From DASTFY01 sp963769115 (lineage in GTDB: Bacteria > Actinomycetota > Acidimicrobiia > Acidimicrobiales > Ilumatobacteraceae), in assembly GCA_963769115.1 (NCBI GenBank), contig CAVYKN010000020.1, positions 186,001 through 250,000 of the forward strand: a stretch of 64,000 nt of DNA, given 5' to 3'. The position numbers and the translations under genes were made by a program. Shown here piece after piece: positions 41,447-50,636 of the stretch (within the stretch, counting starts at the first letter, position 1; the number at the start of each line of letters is the position of its first letter). The notes beneath the pieces were generated by a model, which was not told where the DNA came from, did no database searches, and worked only from the letters and a program-made list of their open reading frames with translations.

Positions 41447-42679
41447 ATGCGCATCCTCCACGTGAACAAGTTCCTCTTCCGCAAGGGCGGAGCGGAGGGG
41501 TACATGGAGGACCTCGCCGCGCTCCAGGAGCGGGCCGGTCACACCGTCGGGTACTGGGGGATGGAGCACCCGCAGAACACCCACGTCGACCTGGCCGACA
41601 CGTTCCCCTCCTTCGTCGAGTTCGACAACCCGCCGTCCGGCGTCGTCGAGCGGGCGAGGATGGTCGGCCGCATGATCTGGTGCCGCGAGGCGCAGCGGGG
41701 CATGGCCGAGGCGATCGAACGCTTCCGGCCCGACGTCGCCCACCTCCACAACGTGTACCACCAGCTGTCACCGTCCATCCTGGCGCCGCTGCACGCCGCG
41801 GGCGTGCCGGTGGTGCTCACCCTCCACGACTACAAGTTGGTGTGTCCGACGTACCAACTCCTCGATCACGGTGAGCCGTGCACGGCCTGCGTCGGTGGGA
41901 AGTTCTGGAACGCGCCGGTCAAGCGCTGCCGGAACGGGTCGTTCCTGGCCAGCGCCACGATGGCCGCGGACCTGTCCGTCCACACCCTCACCCGCTCGTA
42001 CCGCCACGTCGACGCGTTCATCTGCCCGAGCCGCTTCCTGGCGGGGCAGATGGAGCGGGGCCGGGTCTACCCGGACCGCATGCACGTCATCCGCCACTTC
42101 GTCGACCTCGCCGGCGTCGAGGCCAAGTCCGAGCCCGGCGGTCACGCCGTCATCGCCGGACGCATCTCGGCGGAGAAGGGGATCGACGTCGCCATCCGCG
42201 CCGTCGGGCATCTGCCGGAAGGTGTGCACCTCGACATCGCCGGAGACGGGCCGGCACGGGCCGACCTCGAGGCTCTCGCCGCGGTCGAGGCCCCGGGCCG
42301 GGTCACGTTCCACGGCCGGCTCCCGAAGGACGAGCTCCACGACCTGCTGCGCCGATCGGCCGTGGCGGTGGTGCCGAGCACGTGGTACGAGAACCAGCCC
42401 ATGGCCGTCCTCGAGGCGCTGGCCGTCGGGCTGCCAGTCATCGGATCGGATCTCGGGGGCATCCCGGAGCTGATCGATCCCGGCCACGACGGTCTCCTCG
42501 TGCCGCCGGGCGACGACAAGGCGCTGGCCACCGCCATGGGCGAGCTGCTCGCCGACACCACGCGCGCCTTCGCGATGGGCCAGAATGGACGGCACAAGAT
42601 CGAGGCTGAGTTCCCACCGTCGTTGCACTTGGAACATGTGAGCGGGCTCTATCGCCGGATCGGCGCGAAGGGAGCCTGA
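41447..42679 (+). CDS. Glycosyltransferase family 4 (first)
   Basis: The 410-residue GT-B enzyme shows the retaining GT4 layout: N-terminal RILHVNKFLFRKGGAEGYMEDLA, DVAHLHNVYHQLSPSI, HDYKLVCPTY, then the donor-binding C-terminal half with VIAGRISAEKGIDVAIRAV and the EX7E motif in EALAVGLPVIGSDLGGIPELI. A CTACVGGKFWNAPVKRCRNGSFLAS segment is common in actinobacterial GT4 proteins of polysaccharide loci. It adds a sugar to the lipid-linked repeat unit at the inner face. It starts 15 bases after cysQ. Confidence 0.92.
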   Translation: MRILHVNKFLFRKGGAEGYMEDLAALQERAGHTVGYWGMEHPQNTHVDLADTFPSFVEFDNPPSGVVERARMVGRMIWCREAQRGMAEAIERFRPDVAHLHNVYHQLSPSILAPLHAAGVPVVLTLHDYKLVCPTYQLLDHGEPCTACVGGKFWNAPVKRCRNGSFLASATMAADLSVHTLTRSYRHVDAFICPSRFLAGQMERGRVYPDRMHVIRHFVDLAGVEAKSEPGGHAVIAGRISAEKGIDVAIRAVGHLPEGVHLDIAGDGPARADLEALAAVEAPGRVTFHGRLPKDELHDLLRRSAVAVVPSTWYENQPMAVLEALAVGLPVIGSDLGGIPELIDPGHDGLLVPPGDDKALATAMGELLADTTRAFAMGQNGRHKIEAEFPPSLHLEHVSGLYRRIGAKGA

Positions 42680-42680
42680 G

Positions 42681-43841
42681 TTGAAGATTGCAATGATCGG
42701 ACAGCGGGGTGTTCCCGCCAGCTTCGGCGGTGTCGAGCGACACGTCGAAGAGCTCGGCGCGCGCCTGGCCGAGCAGGGCCACGAGGTCGTGGTGTTCTGC
42801 CGGCACGGATACAGCGATGACGAGCCGACGACGTACCGGGGCATGGAGCTCGTGCATGCCCGCACGGTCGACTCCAAGCACCTCGAGTCGATCGTGGCCA
42901 GCGCCACGTCGACGCTCGGGACCATCGGGGGCGGGTTCGACATCGTCCACTTCCACGCCGTCGGCCCCGGTCTGTTCTCCCCGTTCGCGCGACTGCTGAC
43001 GCGGGCGCGCGTCGTCCAGACGATCCACGGCCTCGACGGTGAGCGCGCCAAGTGGGGTCGGCTGGCCAGCGTGCTGCTGCGCTTCGGCACGTGGCTCAGC
43101 GCCCGGGTGCCCGACGCCACCATCGTGGTGTCGAAGGCCCTGCAGGACGCCTACCGCGAGCGCTACCGCAGCGAGACCGTCTACATCGCCAACGGCACGC
43201 CCGAGGCGGAGCCCCGCGAGGCGAGAGGCATCACCGAGCGTTGGGGGCTCACGAAGGGCAGCTATGTGCTGGCCGTGGGGCGCCTCGTGCCGGAGAAGGC
43301 GCCCGAGCAGCTGCTGGCCGCGTTCGCCGACGTGCCCGGCGACGTCCGCCTGGTGCTGGCCGGCGGTTCCAGCCACACCGACGAGTACGTGGCCGACCTC
43401 GAGGCGCAGGCCGCGGCGGACCCGCGCGTGATCATGGCCGGGTACGTCTACGGCACCGAGCTCGAGGAGCTCTACTCCAACGCGGCCGTGTTCGTGCTTC
43501 CGTCACTGCTCGAGGGCCTGCCCCTGACCCTGCTGGAGGCGTCGAGCTACGGCTGCCCGATCGTGGCCAGCGACATCCCGCCCCACCTCGAGGTCATCGG
43601 TGCGTCCGGCCCCGGTGCCCGGCTGTTCCCGGCCGGCGACATCCACCAGCTCACCAAGGCCATCACGGAGGCGCTGCAGGCGCCGCCGGAGGAGGAGCGG
43701 GCGGGTGCCGACGCGCTCTCCGAGCGGGTGCGGACCACGTACTCCTGGGACACCGCGGCGGCCGAGACGGATGCCCTCTACCGCCGGGTGAGGGACCGTC
43801 GGTCCATCTTCTCCCTGGTGCGTCGGTGGACCCCTCGATGA
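42681..43841 (+). CDS. Glycosyltransferase family 4 (second)
   Basis: The 386-residue GT4 enzyme starts at TTG 42681 behind GGGAG, since the family's N-terminal strand and glycine loop begin at once (KIAMIGQRGVPASFGGVERHVEELGARLAEQGHEVVVFCR). The C-terminal half has VLAVGRLVPEKAPEQLLAAF and EGLPLTLLEASSYGCPIVASDIPPHLEVIG with the EX7E pair. GQRGVPASFGG is typical of rhamnosyl or mannosyl transferases of the DUF1972-type N-terminus. Donor and acceptor are unknown. Its stop overlaps the following ATG. Confidence 0.92.
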   Translation: MKIAMIGQRGVPASFGGVERHVEELGARLAEQGHEVVVFCRHGYSDDEPTTYRGMELVHARTVDSKHLESIVASATSTLGTIGGGFDIVHFHAVGPGLFSPFARLLTRARVVQTIHGLDGERAKWGRLASVLLRFGTWLSARVPDATIVVSKALQDAYRERYRSETVYIANGTPEAEPREARGITERWGLTKGSYVLAVGRLVPEKAPEQLLAAFADVPGDVRLVLAGGSSHTDEYVADLEAQAAADPRVIMAGYVYGTELEELYSNAAVFVLPSLLEGLPLTLLEASSYGCPIVASDIPPHLEVIGASGPGARLFPAGDIHQLTKAITEALQAPPEEERAGADALSERVRTTYSWDTAAAETDALYRRVRDRRSIFSLVRRWTPR

Positions 43842-44810
43842 CGTCCGGTCCGTCCGGTCCCGGCGGGCGGAGCGGCCGACTACCGACCACGGGTGCTGCT
43901 GGTCACCGGCTTCGGCCGCAGCGGGACCACCCTCGTCAACACGATCCTGGGCTCGACGCCGGGAGTCTTCGCGGCCGGCGAGGTCCGGTTCCTGTGGGAG
44001 CGAGGCCTGCTGGAAGGCCGGGCCTGCGGCTGCGGCGAGCCCGTGCGCTCCTGTCCCGTCTGGGGACCGGTGGTCGAGAAGGCCTTCGGCAACCCGATGT
44101 CGATCGATCCCGCGGCGCTCGTGGCCGAGGACGCCCGCGTCATGCGCACGCGCCAGCTGCCGTGGATGCTGGCCTCCCGGTGGACGGGTGATCGGCTGGC
44201 CTCCCGCCTCCATGCTCTGCCCGACGCCCTCACGGCGGTCTACCGCAGCATCCAGGACGTCACCGGCGCGGAGCTGATCGTCGACACCTCGAAGCCCCCG
44301 TCGTTCGGCTACGTGCTGCAGCAGTTGGAGGGCATCGACCTCCGCATCGTGCACGTCGTGCGCGATCCGCGTGGCGTGGCCTACTCGTGGAGCCGGACGA
44401 AGGCGCTCGCCGACGGCGGCGAACGGACGGAGATGCTGCGGCTCTCGCCGACCCAGAGCGCGCTGCAGTGGGACCTGTGGAACGGCGCCGCCGGGTGGCT
44501 GTGGGGCGGCTCCGACCGCTACCTCCGGTTGCGCTACGAGGACCTCGCCTCCGATCCCCGCACCACGCTGACCCGGGTGATGGCCTTCGCCGGGGTGTCC
44601 CACCTCGAGCTGCCGTTCACGGCGCCCGACCGGGTCTCCACCACGACCGTCCACACGGTCGCCGGCAACGCGGACCGGATGCGCAGCGGCCCGTTGACCG
44701 TGAGCCTCGACGACGCGTGGACGACCGAGCTTCCCGCCGGCAGCCGCCGGCTGGTCTCCGCGCTCACCGCGCCGCTGCTGGCCCGCTACGGCTACCCCGT
44801 CTCCCACTGA
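43838..44810 (+). CDS. Sulfotransferase family protein (first of five); start region probably frameshifted
   Basis: The protein has the PAPS-binding P-loop VLLVTGFGRSGTTLVNTILGSTPGVFAAGE, the 3'-phosphate region IVDTSKPPS and RIVHVVRDPRGVAYSWSRTK. GTG 43893 opens the main frame, but ATG 43838 overlaps the glycosyltransferase stop, and one extra base near 43866 would join them (MTSGPSGPG then GAADYRPRVLLVTG), the usual operon arrangement. It would transfer sulfate from PAPS to a sugar hydroxyl, though tyrosine or lipid acceptors cannot be excluded. A CGCGEPVRSCPVW pair of cysteines is notable. Confidence 0.85.
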
Positions 44811-44832
44811 CCATCCCCGAGGAACGCACGTC

Positions 44833-45642
44833 ATGTCAGCGCCAGATCCCGGCACCGATCCCGTCACCGCTCCGGAGATGTCGGGCCCGCCGATCTTCGT
44901 CGTCGGCTGCCACCGCTCGGGAACGACACTGTTCCGCCTCATCCTCGACTCCCACCCGGACATCAGCTGCGGTCCCGAGACGCGCTTCCTCGCCGATCTG
45001 GAGAAGGTCACCAACGCCGACAACTGGCCGCGGATGGAGCTGTACGGCTTCTCCAAGGAGTACTGGCACGGGCGGGTGGCGGCGCTGTTCAACGACTTCC
45101 AGAGCCGCTACGCGGCGCGGCGGGGCAAGACCCGCTGGGCCGACAAGACGCCGCTCTACGCGGGGCACCTGGACTACCTCAACACGCTCTTCCCGGACGC
45201 GCTCTTCATCAACATCGTGCGCGACGGCCGCGACGTCGCGCGGTCCCACCGCGACACGTGGGGCTACGTGAGCGGTCTCAAGGCCATCGAGAAGTGGCCC
45301 CGGTACATCCGCATGGCGGAGGAGTTCGCGCCGAAGGTCGGTCCGGACCGCTACCTCGAGATCCGGTACGAGGAGCTCGTGGCCGACACCGAGAAGCAGA
45401 TGCGCCAGGTGCTCGAGTTCGTGGGCGAGCCCTGGGACGACGCCGTGCTGCACCACACGGAGCACCCCCACGACGTGATGGGCCGCTACGACTCGTACAC
45501 CGCCAAGCGCCGCTCGCAGCGCGGTGAGGGTGCCGTCTACCGCTCCCGCGTCGGAGGCGGTCGCAAGGCCAACGACCCGCTGATGAAGCTGCTGCTGCGC
45601 TTGCGGGCCGGCTCGACGCTCGAACGCATCGGCTACACATGA
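44833..45642 (+). CDS. Sulfotransferase family protein (second)
   Basis: The intact 269-residue protein has the P-loop FVVGCHRSGTTLFRLILDSHPDISCGPETRFL, the central TRWADKTPLYAGHLDYLNTLFPDALFINIVRDGRDVARSH with the Ser/Arg of the PAPS 3'-phosphate site, and the LEIRYEELVADTEKQMRQVLEFVGEPWDD tail common to bacterial Sulfotransfer_3 proteins. ATG 44833 follows GAGGAACG. Its last bases overlap the next ATG. The acceptor is unknown; the cluster suggests a polysaccharide. Confidence 0.9.
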   Translation: MSAPDPGTDPVTAPEMSGPPIFVVGCHRSGTTLFRLILDSHPDISCGPETRFLADLEKVTNADNWPRMELYGFSKEYWHGRVAALFNDFQSRYAARRGKTRWADKTPLYAGHLDYLNTLFPDALFINIVRDGRDVARSHRDTWGYVSGLKAIEKWPRYIRMAEEFAPKVGPDRYLEIRYEELVADTEKQMRQVLEFVGEPWDDAVLHHTEHPHDVMGRYDSYTAKRRSQRGEGAVYRSRVGGGRKANDPLMKLLLRLRAGSTLERIGYT

Positions 45643-46559
45643 GCCGGCGCACGGGCGGAGCGAGCGAGGCCCCGGTCTTCCTGATCGGTGCGCCGCGATC
45701 GGGGACCAGCCTCCTCTACAAGAGCCTCGCCCTCCACGAGGGCTTCGGCTACATCTCGAACTACAACGAGCGGTTGCCCCGCTGGTCGGCGGCGGCGGCG
45801 CTGAACAGGCTGCCCGCGGCCCTCCCGAGCGCCCGCCGCACCGTCTGGTTCGGGGGCGAGAACGGCAACGCCTACGTCTACAACGGGCGCCGTCCGCTGG
45901 CCCACAAGCTGCTGCCCATGCCGACCGAGGGCGAGTCGCTGTTCACCCGCTGCGGCATCCCGGAGGCCCCGGTGCCGCCGGACCTCCCGCACGCGGCCGC
46001 GGTGACCGAGCTGCGGTCCTCCTTCGCCCGACTGCGACGGTACGGCGGCGGTCAGCGCCTGCTGTGCAAGCGGATCGCCAACAACCTCCGCCTGCCGCTC
46101 CTGGTGGAAGCTTTCCCCGAGGCCACGTTCGTGCAGCTGACCCGCGACGGCCGGGCCGTCGCCTCGTCGCTGCGCAAGGTCAACTGGTGGCCGGGCTTCT
46201 GGGTGTTCTGGTACGGCTCGACGACCGACCAGTGGGAGGCCGCCGGCGGCGACCCGTGGGAGCTGGCCGCCCGGCACTGGGTGGAGGAGGTGCAGGTCCT
46301 CGAGAAGGGGGTGGCCTCCATCCCCGATGGTCAGCTCATCGACCTCCGCTACGAGGAGTTCGTGGCCGATCCGGTGGGGCGCCTGGCCGAGATCGCCGAC
46401 CGGTCCGGACTCCCGGCGAACGCCGACTGGCTGGCCGAACTGCGCCGGCTCTCCTTCCCTGACCACAACGAGTCGTGGAGGAACCAGCTCGACGCCAGCG
46501 CGCTGACCACGATCGAGCAGGTGCAGCGTGACACCTTGCGGCGCTATGGCTACTCGTAG
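45639..46559 (+). CDS. Sulfotransferase family protein (third)
   Basis: The intact 306-residue product starts at ATG 45639, overlapping the previous stop. P-loop VFLIGAPRSGTSLLYKSLALHEGFGYISNYNER and ATFVQLTRDGRAVASSLRKVNWWPGFWVFW with IDLRYEEFVADPVGRLAEIADRSGLP give the sulfotransferase layout. The long insert between them (WFGGENGNAYVYNGRRPLAHKLLP) is distinctive and may shape an acceptor pocket. It ends the first transcriptional block; a new promoter follows. Confidence 0.88.
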   Translation: MSRRTGGASEAPVFLIGAPRSGTSLLYKSLALHEGFGYISNYNERLPRWSAAAALNRLPAALPSARRTVWFGGENGNAYVYNGRRPLAHKLLPMPTEGESLFTRCGIPEAPVPPDLPHAAAVTELRSSFARLRRYGGGQRLLCKRIANNLRLPLLVEAFPEATFVQLTRDGRAVASSLRKVNWWPGFWVFWYGSTTDQWEAAGGDPWELAARHWVEEVQVLEKGVASIPDGQLIDLRYEEFVADPVGRLAEIADRSGLPANADWLAELRRLSFPDHNESWRNQLDASALTTIEQVQRDTLRRYGYS

Positions 46560-46635
46560 TGGCCGGACCAGAGGGCTTTCGCCACTCTCCGGTGTCACCG
46601 CTGATCCCGCTCTGTAGGCCGAAATCGGCAGGGGA

Positions 46636-46641
46636 TAGCGT
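46636..46641 (+). promoter_or_regulatory. -10 box of a leaderless promoter for the glycoside hydrolase
   Basis: TAGCGT ends 7 bases before GTG 46649. This sets the start of the lipoprotein and marks a second transcription unit in the polysaccharide cluster. Confidence 0.5.
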
Positions 46642-46648
46642 TCGAAAC

Positions 46649-48112
46649 GTGTCGGGTCCAGGGATTGTCCGCCCGCTGGTGACCGCCGCGCTGACCATCG
46701 GACTGGTGGCAGCGTGTTCGGCCGGCGGTGGTGACGATGCCTCCAGCGCGCCTCCGACGCCAGTGCCCAGCGTGGTCCTCCCGGAACCCACCCATCCGCC
46801 GGTCACGAAGTTCCCCGTGGGCGTGAAGTACGCCCGGGTGGCCTTCGACCGCTACCAACCGTGGTTGACCGAGCTGGGGGCGGGCAGCGGCACGTTCTAC
46901 GAGGCGGTCCTGTGCGACGTCTCGTCGCAGCCGGGCACCTACGACTGGTCCGAGCTGGACACCGTGGCCGACCAGGCCGAGTCCGTCGGGCACGAGCTCA
47001 TGCTGAAGGTGCGGGTCGGCTCCTGCTGGGCCACCGGCGGCCAGGTCGGTGAAGCTCGGGGCGCCAAGGGCAAGACGGCGTCCGTCACCCCGACCGACAT
47101 GGAGGCGTACGACGAGTTCCTGCAGGCGCTGGTCGAGCGCTACGGAGCGCGCGGGGTCACCGAGTGGGCCATCGAGAACGAGATCAACAACACCGCGCAG
47201 TGGGCGGGGACGCCAGCCGAGTACGCGGCACTGGTCGAGCACGCGGCCGGGGTCATCCGGGCCGCCCAGCCCGACGCCGTCATCCTCGACTCCGGCCTGT
47301 CGAGCCCCACGATGGGCACCGGCGTCGTGCTGGACCTCCTGGCGCAGGGCAAGGACGACGAGGCCTTGGAGGCATACCAGCGCTACTACGCCCGCCGGCA
47401 CACGTCCCGCACGCGCGACTACCCGGCGCTCAGCACGCAGGAGGAACTGCAGGCCCTCATCGCCACCGAGAAGTGGCAGTACAACGACGCGGTCATCGAG
47501 GCCACCCTCGGCCTGGCCGAGGACGGTGTCATCGATCGGTTGCAGATGCACTTCTACGAGCGGTGGGACGCCGCGCCCCTCCTGATGGAGTTCTTCCGGT
47601 CGCGCATCCCGGCCGACATGCCCATCGAGGCCTGGGAGGTCGGGCTGTTCGACGTGGACGAGTCCAAGTCCGAGGCGGCGCTGACCGAGGAGGTCACCAA
47701 GACCGTCTCGCAGCTGCTGGCCTACGGCGCCGGGCGGGTGCTCTGGCTGCCGCTGGCCGCCGATCCCAACGGCACCGGTGGCGAGGAGAAGCGCTTCGGG
47801 CTGTTGGAGCCGGACGGCACGCCGCGAGCCGTGGCGGGCGCCTTCGAGGAGCTGGTCCGGGTGAGCAACGGGGCCACGCTCCAGCCGCTCGACAGCGAGG
47901 GTCTGCTCGGGTTCGTCGCCCGGCAGGGTGACAAGGCGACGGTCGTGGCCTGGGCCGCCGACCAGACGGTCGAGGCCGGCTGGGCGGCCGGGGCAGGAAG
48001 CCTCCTCGGTGCCACCACCACGACGGAGAGCGGTGCCACGGGCATCGGCACCAGCCCGGTGATGATCGAGGTCCCGATGGAGCAGGCCTCCGTGCTGGCG
48101 GGTGCTGGCTGA
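46649..48112 (+). CDS. Glycoside hydrolase-like lipoprotein (clan GH-A TIM barrel)
   Basis: GTG 46649 gives a clean signal peptide and lipobox LVAAC (Cys23), then a Pro/Ser tether. The 487-residue protein has GH-A traits: VTEWAIENEINN with the Asn-Glu acid/base pair (Glu178) at the end of strand 4, and PIEAWEVGLF with a Glu at the nucleophile position near residue 330. LQMHFYERWD and VLWLPLAADPN lie on other strands. It recalls GH39 or GH5-type enzymes. A polysaccharide-trimming or release enzyme at the cell surface is the likely role. The linkage cut is unknown. Confidence 0.75.
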   Translation: MSGPGIVRPLVTAALTIGLVAACSAGGGDDASSAPPTPVPSVVLPEPTHPPVTKFPVGVKYARVAFDRYQPWLTELGAGSGTFYEAVLCDVSSQPGTYDWSELDTVADQAESVGHELMLKVRVGSCWATGGQVGEARGAKGKTASVTPTDMEAYDEFLQALVERYGARGVTEWAIENEINNTAQWAGTPAEYAALVEHAAGVIRAAQPDAVILDSGLSSPTMGTGVVLDLLAQGKDDEALEAYQRYYARRHTSRTRDYPALSTQEELQALIATEKWQYNDAVIEATLGLAEDGVIDRLQMHFYERWDAAPLLMEFFRSRIPADMPIEAWEVGLFDVDESKSEAALTEEVTKTVSQLLAYGAGRVLWLPLAADPNGTGGEEKRFGLLEPDGTPRAVAGAFEELVRVSNGATLQPLDSEGLLGFVARQGDKATVVAWAADQTVEAGWAAGAGSLLGATTTTESGATGIGTSPVMIEVPMEQASVLAGAG

Positions 48113-48131
48113 TGAGTGGGCGGTCGGAGCT

Positions 48132-49155
48132 GTGAAGGGCCCGGAGCTGCTCGACGGCAAGTCCGGTGTGCGACGCCTGGCCTTCGAGGCCCGCCGGCAC
48201 GCGCGCTGGGCACGCGAGGAGGGCATCGCCAAGCTCGTCGAGGAGGACCAGCTCAACCTGATCGAGCGCGCCCCCGTGGCCGCCCGCAAGGCTTGGTGGC
48301 GGGCGACGCGGGGTGTCGAGGCGGGGATGTCCACGCCGGTCTTCCTCGTCGGCGTGCAGCGATCCGGCACGAACATGGTCGTGCGGGGTCTCGAGCGCTC
48401 CCCCGACGTCGCCGTCCACAACGAGAACGACCGCAAGGTCTTCCGTCGCTATGAACTGCGCGGCCTCGACGTGGTCCGCGCCGTGACCGAGCGCAGCCGC
48501 GCCCGGTACACGCTCTTCAAGCCGCTGTGCGACAGCCACCGGACCGATGAGCTGCTGGCCCTCGACACCACCATGCCGCCGCGGGCCATCTGGGCCTACC
48601 GGAGCATGGAGGGCTCGGGTCCGGTCATCGCTGTCGAAGTTCCGCGACCACAACCTCACGGTCCTGGCCGATGTCGCCGCCGGCCGGTCCCTCGACCGCT
48701 GGCAGGCGCAGGGCATCCGGCCGGACACGATGGAGCTGATCCGCAGCTTCGACTGGGAGCGCACCAGCCCGGCTTCGGCGTCGGCCCTGTTCTGGTACGT
48801 CCGCAACCGGCTGGTCTTCGACCTCGGCCTGACCGACCGGTCCGACCTGGTGGTCATCTCGTACCGGGACCTGGTCAGCAACCCCAGGGAGGCGATCGAA
48901 CCGGTGCTCAACCTGCTCGACCTGCGCTTCACGGAGGACCTCATCTCCCACATCGACGCCCGGGAGACCTCTCGCATCACGGCCCCCTCGCCGGGGGGCA
49001 GCGGGTCCGTCCGGGCCACCCCACTCGACATCGACCCCAGGATCCGGGCGGTCTGCGCCGAGCTCGAGGACCAGCTCGACGGGGTCGCGAGGGCGCACCG
49101 CGTCCGCGCCGTGCCCGTCCGGCCCGTGGCCCCATCCTCCCGGGGGGCGGCATGA
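48132..49155 (+). CDS. Sulfotransferase family protein (fourth); one frameshift
   Basis: A 60-residue basic N-terminus leads into the P-loop FLVGVQRSGTNMVVRGLERSPDVAVHNEND. The second part (KFRDHNLTVLADVAAGRSLDRW ... DLVVISYRDLVSNPREAIEPVLNLLDL) completes the fold. An extra G in GGG at 48617-48619 separates them; correction gives YRSMEGSVRSSLSKFRDHN. GTG 48132 is the first start in the frame after the hydrolase stop. It opens the first of two tandem sulfotransferase-ligase-Wzz-flippase modules. Confidence 0.8.
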
Positions 49156-50615
49156 CCTCGGTCGCCCCCGATCAGACGGGCGAGGGCCCGATGGACGATG
49201 CGGCCGCCCCGGTGCTGCCGCTCGACCGCAGGCTGCTCATCGCCGGGATCCTGGCTGCCGTGGCCCTCACGGTCGTCATTGCGTCATTGGTCGGCGCCGG
49301 CGACGTCAAGCTCATCGTGTACCCGGTGGGCGCTGTCGTCGGAGTCGGGCTCGTCTACCTGGCGCTGACCCGGTTCGAGCTCTTCGTCCTCGTCTGCCTC
49401 TTCCTGCGCGCCTCCCTGGACATCCTGGGTGGCCGGGGCACCACCGTCACCAACCCGTCCAGCCTGGTGTCGCTCCTCTTCATGGCCGCGTCCCTGCTCT
49501 GGCTGGCGGCGCGCGCCTATCGCGGTGAGCGGCTGCGCCGGTCGGTGATGACCGCGCCGCTCCTCTTCTTCGCCTTCGCCTGCTTCCTGAGCACCATCAC
49601 GTCCCGCATCCACGACGTGAGCATCACGGAGTTCTCGCGGATCCTGTCCGTGGTCGTCATGGCGCTGGTCCTGGAGCGGCTGGCCACGACGCCCGAGGCC
49701 GTCCGCCGCATCATGATCGCCGCCCTCGGGTCGGCGCTCGTGCCGCTGGTCGCCTCGTTCGGCGCCTACCTGATCGGCGCCCCGCTGCTCGACCGCCGCG
49801 CCGCGCTGGAGGACGGCATCGAGCGGGTCCGGGGCACGTTCGACCAGGCCAACGGCTTCTCCCGCTACCTGCTCTTCATCATCATCATGGCCGTCGCCAT
49901 GTATCCCCACCTGCCGAAGAAGGCCCGGGTGCCGATGCTCATCGGCGTCGCCGGCCTCGGCGTGCTGATGGTCCTGACCTACACGCGCAGCTCGTGGCTG
50001 GCCCTCCTCATCGGCCTGATGGTCGTCGGGTGGTGGCAGAGCAAGCGGCTGCTGCTGGCCCTCGTGGCCCTGGCCCTCGGTGTGGCGCTGTTCGTGCCGA
50101 GCGTCGTCGATCGCTTCGGCGACCTCACGTCGGACAATGGGCCCGACACGGCCCTCACCGGTGAGGGGAACTCCCTGGCGTGGCGCCTCTCCTACTGGAG
50201 TGAGGTCGTCTCTCTCGCCGTCGACAACCCGGTCACCGGCATCGGTCTGCGTGTGACCGAGCAGGTGGCGGATGGAGCCAAGCAGCCCCACAACGACTTC
50301 CTCCGCGCCTTCGTGGAGATGGGTGCGCTCGGGCTGATGGCCTACATCGCGCTGCTGATCGCCCTGGTCAGGGTGGCCGCGCGCGGATTGAAGGATGCCA
50401 GAGCAGGTTGGGAACGGGGGGTGGCGGTCGGCTTTGCCGGCTGTCTCGTGTCCTTCGTGCTCGTGAGCCTGGTGGCCAACGTGATGTCCCAAGCCGTCGT
50501 GCTCTGGTACCTGTTCGCTTTCGCGGCCTGCGCGAACGCGGTGGGCCGGTTCGGATGGCTCGACAAGAAGAACGCCCTGGAAGCCGGGGGGCGACCGGCT
50601 CCGATCAGCGCGTGA
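49152..50615 (+). CDS. O-antigen ligase/Wzy-type polymerase family membrane protein (first copy)
   Basis: The 487-residue protein has about ten to twelve membrane helices. The family's long periplasmic loop holds GIERVRGTFDQANGFSRYLLF, the Arg in VLTYTRSSWLALLIG, NPVTGIGLRVTEQV and the conserved HNDFLRAFVEMGALGLMAYIALL. These features mark WaaL/Wzy enzymes, which join lipid-linked glycan units to each other or to an acceptor. Its ATG overlaps the sulfotransferase stop. A homologue lies at 55815. Confidence 0.9.
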   Translation: MTSVAPDQTGEGPMDDAAAPVLPLDRRLLIAGILAAVALTVVIASLVGAGDVKLIVYPVGAVVGVGLVYLALTRFELFVLVCLFLRASLDILGGRGTTVTNPSSLVSLLFMAASLLWLAARAYRGERLRRSVMTAPLLFFAFACFLSTITSRIHDVSITEFSRILSVVVMALVLERLATTPEAVRRIMIAALGSALVPLVASFGAYLIGAPLLDRRAALEDGIERVRGTFDQANGFSRYLLFIIIMAVAMYPHLPKKARVPMLIGVAGLGVLMVLTYTRSSWLALLIGLMVVGWWQSKRLLLALVALALGVALFVPSVVDRFGDLTSDNGPDTALTGEGNSLAWRLSYWSEVVSLAVDNPVTGIGLRVTEQVADGAKQPHNDFLRAFVEMGALGLMAYIALLIALVRVAARGLKDARAGWERGVAVGFAGCLVSFVLVSLVANVMSQAVVLWYLFAFAACANAVGRFGWLDKKNALEAGGRPAPISA

Positions 50616-50636
50616 CCAGCAACTGAGGAGAAGACA

